NCBI RefSeq assembly: GCF_946885855.1
Contig: NZ_CAMPHH010000123.1
Location: 1-9,574 of the forward strand
Length of the DNA stretch: 9,574 nucleotides
Source of the DNA: an uncultured Actinotalea sp.
Lineage (GTDB): Bacteria > Actinomycetota > Actinomycetes > Actinomycetales > Cellulomonadaceae
Direction: 5' to 3'
The notes beneath the pieces were generated by a model that had not been told where the DNA came from, did not search any database, and was given only the letters and a program-made list of their open reading frames with translations. Below are positions 5,442-9,574 of this stretch, piece after piece. Every line of letters begins with the position of its first letter. The stretch's first letter is position 1. The translations under genes and the position numbers were made by a program.

Positions 5442-6556
5442 CGCTCAGCCCGCCCGCCCAGGCCACGACGCTCGCGCAGCCGCAGGCCGCTGTCGACCAC
5501 CTCCTGCGCGAGGTGCTCGAGTCCGCCCGCGCCCGTGCGCACGCGTTCGGCACCGAGTACGAGCTCATCTGGTCCGAGATCGCCCGCAGCGTCCGCGGCG
5601 GGAAGCGGTTCCGCTCGGCGATCGTGCTCGGTACGCACGACGCGCTCGGCGGGACCCACCCGCAGGCCGCCGTCGAGGTCGCCGCCGGCTTCGAGCTCCT
5701 GCACACCGCATTCCTCATCCACGACGACCTCATCGACCACGACTCCGTCCGTCGCGGCAAGCCGAACCTCGCCGCGACGATGCGCGCGATGTCCGTGGCG
5801 ACGGGCTCGGCCGAGGGCCCGGCGCAGCAGTGGTCGGAGGCGGCCGCCGTCCTGGCGGGCGACCTCGCGCTGACCCGGGCGCACCGGCTCATCGGCGGGG
5901 TGGACGTGCCCCGGGCGCAGGTCGAGCAGCTCCTGGACCTCCTGGACGAGACGCTGCTCGTCTCCGCGGGCGGCGAGCTGGCGGACACGGCCTACGGGCT
6001 CGGCCTGCACGTGCCGGACCTGGAGGAGGCGATCCTCGTCTGCGAGTCCAAGACGGCGATGTACTCCTTCCGCGCCCCGCTGCGCGCCGGGGCGATCCTC
6101 GCCGGCGCCTCCGTCGCGGAGCAGATGGAGCTCGACCACGTCGGGCGGCTGCTCGGCCGTGCGTTCCAGCTCGTCGACGACCTGCTCGGCGTCTTCGCCC
6201 CGGAGGACCGCATCGGCAAGAGCAACATGAGCGACCTGCGGGAGGGCAAGCACACCGCGCTCATCCTGCACGCGCAGCAGCTGCCCGTCTGGGCCGAGGT
6301 GGCGCCCGGCTTCGGGCGGGCGGACCTGGACCGCGCGACGGCGGACGCGATGCGGCGGGCGCTGGCCGGCTCGCCCGCGCCCCGCCTCGTCGAGGACCAC
6401 GTGCGCCAGGACCTCGCCGAGGTCGAGGCGCGGTGCGCCGCCGGCACGATGCCGGAGGACATGACGCAGTTCGTCGCCGGGATCACCTCCCAGGTGCGGG
6501 ATGCGCTCGACGACGTCGTCGGGCACGTCGAGGGGGCGCGATGCGCAGCAGGCTGA
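5438..6556 (+). CDS. crtE: Geranylgeranyl diphosphate synthase (polyprenyl synthetase)
   Basis: A 372-residue trans-isoprenyl diphosphate synthase that would condense isopentenyl-PP units to make the C20 precursor geranylgeranyl-PP. Visible family features are GGKRFR (54-59) for diphosphate binding, the first Asp-rich motif DDLID (96-100) within LIHDDLIDHD followed by RRGKPN (105-110), and the second motif FQLVDDLLGVF (243-253) followed by IGKSN. The second motif is D-D-L-L-G rather than DDxxD, as is usual in actinobacterial CrtE/IdsA proteins. Exact product length cannot be proven from sequence; the position before crtB argues for C20. The GTG at 5438 overlaps the idi stop (GTGA), implying translational coupling. 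The 3' end overlaps crtB by 16 bases. Confidence 0.95.
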   Translation: MTLSPPAQATTLAQPQAAVDHLLREVLESARARAHAFGTEYELIWSEIARSVRGGKRFRSAIVLGTHDALGGTHPQAAVEVAAGFELLHTAFLIHDDLIDHDSVRRGKPNLAATMRAMSVATGSAEGPAQQWSEAAAVLAGDLALTRAHRLIGGVDVPRAQVEQLLDLLDETLLVSAGGELADTAYGLGLHVPDLEEAILVCESKTAMYSFRAPLRAGAILAGASVAEQMELDHVGRLLGRAFQLVDDLLGVFAPEDRIGKSNMSDLREGKHTALILHAQQLPVWAEVAPGFGRADLDRATADAMRRALAGSPAPRLVEDHVRQDLAEVEARCAAGTMPEDMTQFVAGITSQVRDALDDVVGHVEGARCAAG

Positions 6557-7464
6557 GCCTGTACGACGCGGTCGCCCACCGGGCCGCCGACCTGGTGGTC
6601 CGCGAGTACTCGACCAGCTTCGGCCTCGCCACGCGGATCCTCCCGGCCGGTCAGCGCGGTCGGATCCGGGACGTGTACGCCCTCGTGCGTCTCGCCGACG
6701 AGGTCGTCGACGGCGCGACCGACGAGGTCGGTGGGGACGTCGAGGACGCCCGCGTCCGGCTCGACGCGCTCGAGGTCGAGACCGAGCTCGCGATGCGGAC
6801 CGGGTACAGCACGAACATCCTCGTCCACGCGTTCGCCCGGACCGCCCGGGAGTCGGGCATCGGGACCGAGCTCACCGCGCCGTTCTTCGCGTCCATGCGG
6901 ATGGACCTCGACACGACGGAGCACGACGAGGACAGCTTCGCGCGGTACGTCTACGGCTCGGCCGAGGTGGTCGGCCTCATGTGCCTGAGAATCTTCCTGC
7001 TCGAGGAGCCCTCGGCCGTCCGTGAGTCCCGTTACCGTGAGCTGACGCCCGGCGCCCGGGCGTTGGGGGCCGCCTTCCAGAAGATCAACTTCCTGCGCGA
7101 CCTGGCCGACGACGCCGACCGGCTGGGCCGCAGCTACTTCGTGGGGGTGGACCCGCACCACTTCTCCGAGGAGCAGAAGACCACCGTGCTCGCCGACATC
7201 GCCGAGGACGTCCGCCTCGCCCGCGACGCCATCGGCCGCCTGCCCGCCGCCGTCCGGCCCGCGGTCGCCGCTGCGTGCGAGCTCTTCGCCGAGCTGACGC
7301 GCCGCCTCGAGGAGACGCCCGCGCAGGAGCTCCTCACCACGCGCGTCAGCGTGCCGAGCGCGGTCAAGGTCCGGATCGCCGGCCGGGCGCTGCGCGAGCA
7401 CGGCCCGGGGCCGACGGCGCTGCTCGGCCGGGTCGGCGTGCGGCCCGCCGGGGCCGTGCGATGA
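6541..7464 (+). CDS. crtB: Phytoene synthase
   Basis: A 307-residue squalene/phytoene synthase family enzyme that joins two geranylgeranyl-PP head to head, via prephytoene-PP, into 15-cis-phytoene, the first committed carotenoid step. It shows YSTSF (23-27), the first Asp-rich motif D53-E-V-V-D57 in RLADEVVDG, the YVYGSAEVVGLMC segment that matches the family's Y-x-x-G-x-A motif, and the second Asp-rich motif FLRDLADDADR (184-194) followed by GRSYF. Length is normal. The ATG at 6541 lies within the end of crtE and has a good ribosome site GAGGGGG (6530-6536), so this start is preferred over the longer open frame upstream. Its TGA overlaps the crtI ATG (ATGA). Confidence 0.96.
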   Translation: MRSRLSLYDAVAHRAADLVVREYSTSFGLATRILPAGQRGRIRDVYALVRLADEVVDGATDEVGGDVEDARVRLDALEVETELAMRTGYSTNILVHAFARTARESGIGTELTAPFFASMRMDLDTTEHDEDSFARYVYGSAEVVGLMCLRIFLLEEPSAVRESRYRELTPGARALGAAFQKINFLRDLADDADRLGRSYFVGVDPHHFSEEQKTTVLADIAEDVRLARDAIGRLPAAVRPAVAAACELFAELTRRLEETPAQELLTTRVSVPSAVKVRIAGRALREHGPGPTALLGRVGVRPAGAVR

Positions 7465-9158
7465 GCGAGGCAGCCGGCTCGGAGCAGGGCGACGCACCCG
7501 GCGGACGCCGCGCCGTCGTCGTCGGGGGTGGCATCGCCGGGCTGAGCACGGCGGCGCTGCTGGGCGCTGAGGGCTACGCGGTGACGCTGCTCGAGGCGCG
7601 CGACGACGTCGGCGGTCGCGCCGGCGTGTGGCGCTCGGACGGGTTCACGTTCGACACCGGCCCGTCCTGGTACCTCATGCCGGAGGTCTTCGACCACTTC
7701 TTCCGGCTCCTGGGGACGAGCTCGCAGGAGCAGCTGGAGCTCGTCGGGCTCGACCCGGGCTACCGGGTGTTCTTCGACCGCTTCCCGCCGCTGGACGTGC
7801 GCTCGGACCTCGAGCACACCGTCGCGTCGTTCGAGGCGATCGAGCCGGGGGCGGGCGCGCGCGTGCGGGCCTATCTCGAGTCCGCGTCGGACACGTACCA
7901 GGTCGCGTTGCGGCACTTCCTCTACACGTCCTTCGCGTCGTTCCTGCCGCTGCTGCACCGGGACGTCGTGCGGCGCCTGCCGCGGCTGGCGACGCTGCTG
8001 ACCAAGAACCTCGAGAAGTACGTCGCGGAGCAGTTCCAGGACCAGCGCCTGCGCCAGGTGCTCGGGTACCCGGCGGTGTTCCTCGGCTCGGCGCCGCGGA
8101 TCACGCCGAGCATGTACCACCTCATGAGCCACCTCGACCTCACCGACGCCGTGTACTACCCGCAGGGCGGGTTCACCGAGCTCATCGCCCGGATCCGCGC
8201 GCTCGCGGAGAAGCAGGGCGTCGAGGTGCGCACGGGCGCGGACGTCGTCGGGATCGCGACCCGGGACCTGCCGCCGAGCGACGGCGTCCGGGGGCGCGCC
8301 GAGCAGCGGCTGGGCCGCCGCCTCGGGCAGCGGGCGCGCGTCACCGGCGTGGACTACCGCGACGCCGACGGGCGGATGCAGCACGTCGCGGCGGACGTCG
8401 TCGTCAGCGCGGTGGACATGTTCCAGACCGACACCCGCCTGCTGCCGGAGCACCTGCGCGGCCACTCGCGCCGCTGGTGGGACCGGCGCCTGCCGGGCCC
8501 CAGCGCCGTCCTCGTCTACCTCGGCGTCCAGGGCCGCGTGGAGGAGCTGCAGCACCACTCGCTGTTCTTCACCGAGGACTGGCAGCGCGGGTTCGACGCG
8601 ATCTTTCCCGCGGGCGAGCGGCGGGCGCCGTCGGCAGGGCCGCACGTCGACTTCCCGACGCCGATGTCGATCTACGTCTGCCGACCCAGCGCCACCGACC
8701 CGGCCGTCGCGCCGGAGGGCGACGAGAACCTCTTCGTGCTGGTCCCGGCGCCCGCGGACGTGCGGCTGGGGCGCGGCGGAGTCGACGGTGCGGGCGACCC
8801 GTGGGTCGAGCGGACGGCCGACGCGGCGATCGCGCAGATCGCGCAGTGGGCCGGCGTGCCGGACCTGGCCGAGCGGGTCACCGTGCGGCGCACCGTCGGT
8901 CCGGCGGACTTCGCCGAGGACCTGCGGACCTGGCACGGCACCGCGCTGGGGCCCGCGCACACGCTGCGGCAGAGCGCGATGTTCCGTGCCGGGAACGCGT
9001 CGGGGAAGGTCGCGGGCCTCTACCACGCGGGAGGGACGACGATCCCGGGCATCGGCCTGCCGATGTGCCTCATCAGCGCCGAGCTCGTCATCAAGCGGCT
9101 GCGCGGGGACACCTCGACCGGCCCGCTGGCGGAGCCCCTGCGTCCGGGTCGGCGATGA
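7461..9158 (+). CDS. crtI: Phytoene desaturase (phytoene to lycopene)
   Basis: A 565-residue FAD-dependent CrtI-type desaturase, peripherally membrane-associated, that introduces double bonds into phytoene, most likely four steps to lycopene. The FAD-binding Rossmann motif VGGGIAGLSTA has its glycines at 22, 24 and 27, with the ribose-binding acidic residue E45 in LLEARDDVGGRAG. FDTGPSWYLMPEVF follows, and the C-terminal FAD/substrate signature is AGGTTIPGIGLPMCLISAE (523-541). An Arg-rich stretch at about 268-293 seems longer than usual but lies in a variable loop. The ATG at 7461 is chosen because it overlaps the crtB stop (ATGA) and places the Rossmann strand near the N-terminus; the frame itself is open further upstream inside crtB. 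The stop overlaps the ATG of a 25-codon ORF. Confidence 0.96.
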   Translation: MSEAAGSEQGDAPGGRRAVVVGGGIAGLSTAALLGAEGYAVTLLEARDDVGGRAGVWRSDGFTFDTGPSWYLMPEVFDHFFRLLGTSSQEQLELVGLDPGYRVFFDRFPPLDVRSDLEHTVASFEAIEPGAGARVRAYLESASDTYQVALRHFLYTSFASFLPLLHRDVVRRLPRLATLLTKNLEKYVAEQFQDQRLRQVLGYPAVFLGSAPRITPSMYHLMSHLDLTDAVYYPQGGFTELIARIRALAEKQGVEVRTGADVVGIATRDLPPSDGVRGRAEQRLGRRLGQRARVTGVDYRDADGRMQHVAADVVVSAVDMFQTDTRLLPEHLRGHSRRWWDRRLPGPSAVLVYLGVQGRVEELQHHSLFFTEDWQRGFDAIFPAGERRAPSAGPHVDFPTPMSIYVCRPSATDPAVAPEGDENLFVLVPAPADVRLGRGGVDGAGDPWVERTADAAIAQIAQWAGVPDLAERVTVRRTVGPADFAEDLRTWHGTALGPAHTLRQSAMFRAGNASGKVAGLYHAGGTTIPGIGLPMCLISAELVIKRLRGDTSTGPLAEPLRPGRR

Positions 9159-9232
9159 GCCGGGTGGGTCGCGCGGTGCGCCGCGCAGGGTCGGTGGCCG
9201 TCCTGCTCGCGTCGATGAGCGCAGGCGCATGA
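9155..9232 (+). CDS. 25-residue small ORF bridging crtI and the cyclase gene
   Basis: A short frame beginning with ATG that overlaps the crtI stop (ATGA, 9155-9158) and ends with TGA overlapping the ATG of the cyclase subunit (ATGA, 9229-9232). The peptide has a basic front half (R3, R6, R9, R10) and a hydrophobic back half SVAVLLASMSAGA (13-25), reminiscent of a small membrane-inserting helix. Its own ribosome site is weak, so it would depend on ribosomes terminating at crtI. It exactly fills the only gap in an otherwise overlapping operon. It may act purely as a coupling bridge, may encode a micropeptide, or may be chance. I do not recognise a family. Confidence 0.4.
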   Translation: MSRVGRAVRRAGSVAVLLASMSAGA

Positions 9233-9574
9233 TCGGCCTCTCGTACCTGGCCGTCCTGCTCGTCTCCATCACCGGGATGGTCGTGCTCGACCGCCGCTTC
9301 CGGCTGTTCTTCTGGGTCGCGCCGGCGCGCGCCGCGATGGTGCTGCTCCTGGGCGTCTCTGTGTTCCTGCTGTGGGACGGTTTCGGGATCCTGCTCGGGG
9401 TCTTCTTCCGGGGGCAGACCGAGTTCATGACGGGCGTGCTGCTCGCGCCCGAGCTGCCGCTGGAGGAGCTGTTCTTCCTCGTGCTGCTGTCCTACCTGAC
9501 CATGAACGTCTACGGCGGGCTGCGGCACGTGCTGGGTGACGGGGACGGCTCCGACGACGGCGCCCGGGCCCGGG
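9229..9574 (+). CDS. crtYe: Lycopene cyclase-type membrane subunit (CrtYe/CrtYc-like), cut by window end
   Basis: The first 115 residues of a small integral membrane protein; the gene runs off the window. Hydrophobic segments at about 2-20, 36-59 and 80-95 look like membrane helices. Family landmarks are the VVLDRRFRLFFW segment (18-29), the FFRGQTEFMTG segment (59-69) and the P-x-L-P-L-E-E-L motif (74-81) shared by heterodimeric actinobacterial lycopene cyclase subunits. With a partner subunit these enzymes form ionone rings, either on lycopene (CrtYc/CrtYd, C40) or on a C50 precursor made by CrtEb (CrtYe/CrtYf). The sequence and operon order after crtI favour the C50 type found widely in Micrococcales, but the deciding genes lie beyond the edge. 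The start at 9229 overlaps the preceding small ORF stop; no earlier ATG or GTG in this frame was found back to 9155. Confidence 0.85.
   Translation, partial: MIGLSYLAVLLVSITGMVVLDRRFRLFFWVAPARAAMVLLLGVSVFLLWDGFGILLGVFFRGQTEFMTGVLLAPELPLEELFFLVLLSYLTMNVYGGLRHVLGDGDGSDDGARAR

Noticed and set aside
6161..6193. Second Asp-rich motif of CrtE reads DDLLG instead of DDxxD, possibly an inactive enzyme
   Set aside because: This variant is usual in actinobacterial geranylgeranyl-PP synthases of the CrtE/IdsA group, and all other motifs are intact.
8262..8339. Arg-rich insertion in CrtI at residues about 268-293
   Set aside because: It falls in a loop that varies in length across CrtI proteins and leaves both FAD signatures intact. 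Without an alignment there is no basis to call it unusual.
5186..9528. Long minus-strand open frames opposite idi, crtE, crtB, crtI and the cyclase gene
   Set aside because: They lie antisense to genes with intact catalytic motifs and have no recognisable domains. Their length follows from the scarcity of stop codons at this base composition.

Overview
This is a very GC-rich (roughly three-quarters G+C by eye) actinobacterial chromosome segment. Gene content and codon use (third positions almost all G or C, frequent GTG starts, 4-base ATGA/GTGA overlaps) fit a pigmented member of the Micrococcales, such as the Cellulomonas/Promicromonospora area. Species and genus cannot be fixed from the window alone. 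No tRNA, rRNA, CRISPR array, insertion sequence or other mobile element was seen.

Layout. (1) 87-3044, plus strand: one 985-residue low-complexity and repeat protein. It has a Pro-Thr-Asp linker, five immunoglobulin-like DUF11/CARDB-type repeats, a Gly-Asp-Glu-Pro linker and a sixth repeat. Each repeat carries exactly one cysteine pair, yet no signal peptide or surface anchor is visible. (2) 3072-3797, minus strand: a Rossmann-fold NAD(P)-binding (atypical SDR) protein, convergent with the first gene. (3) 3864-4631, minus strand: a family 2 glycosyltransferase, preceded by a 16-codon leader ORF with a strong Shine-Dalgarno whose stop overlaps the glycosyltransferase start. (4) 4632-4874: the divergent control region, with a near-perfect 20-bp inverted repeat at 4826-4845 just upstream of idi. 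(5) 4875 to the window end, plus strand: a carotenoid operon, idi - crtE - crtB - crtI - 25-codon small ORF - lycopene cyclase subunit (crtYe-like, cut by the window edge).

How the genes work together. Idi balances IPP and DMAPP, CrtE makes geranylgeranyl-PP, CrtB condenses two of these into phytoene, CrtI desaturates phytoene to lycopene, and the CrtYe-type membrane protein is half of a heterodimeric cyclase. Its partner subunit, and a CrtEb-type lycopene elongase if the end product is a C50 carotenoid, would be expected just beyond the right edge. The divergent glycosyltransferase may decorate the finished carotenoid; this is inference from position only. Every junction inside the operon is an overlap, so the six reading frames probably make one translationally coupled transcript.

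The most unusual signals are two very short ORFs, each joined to a real gene by a stop/start overlap (4628-4678 and 9155-9232), the inverted repeat over the probable idi promoter, and the six-fold Cys-pair architecture of a protein with no visible export signal. No wholly new enzyme system is evident; the core is a recognisable carotenoid cluster.
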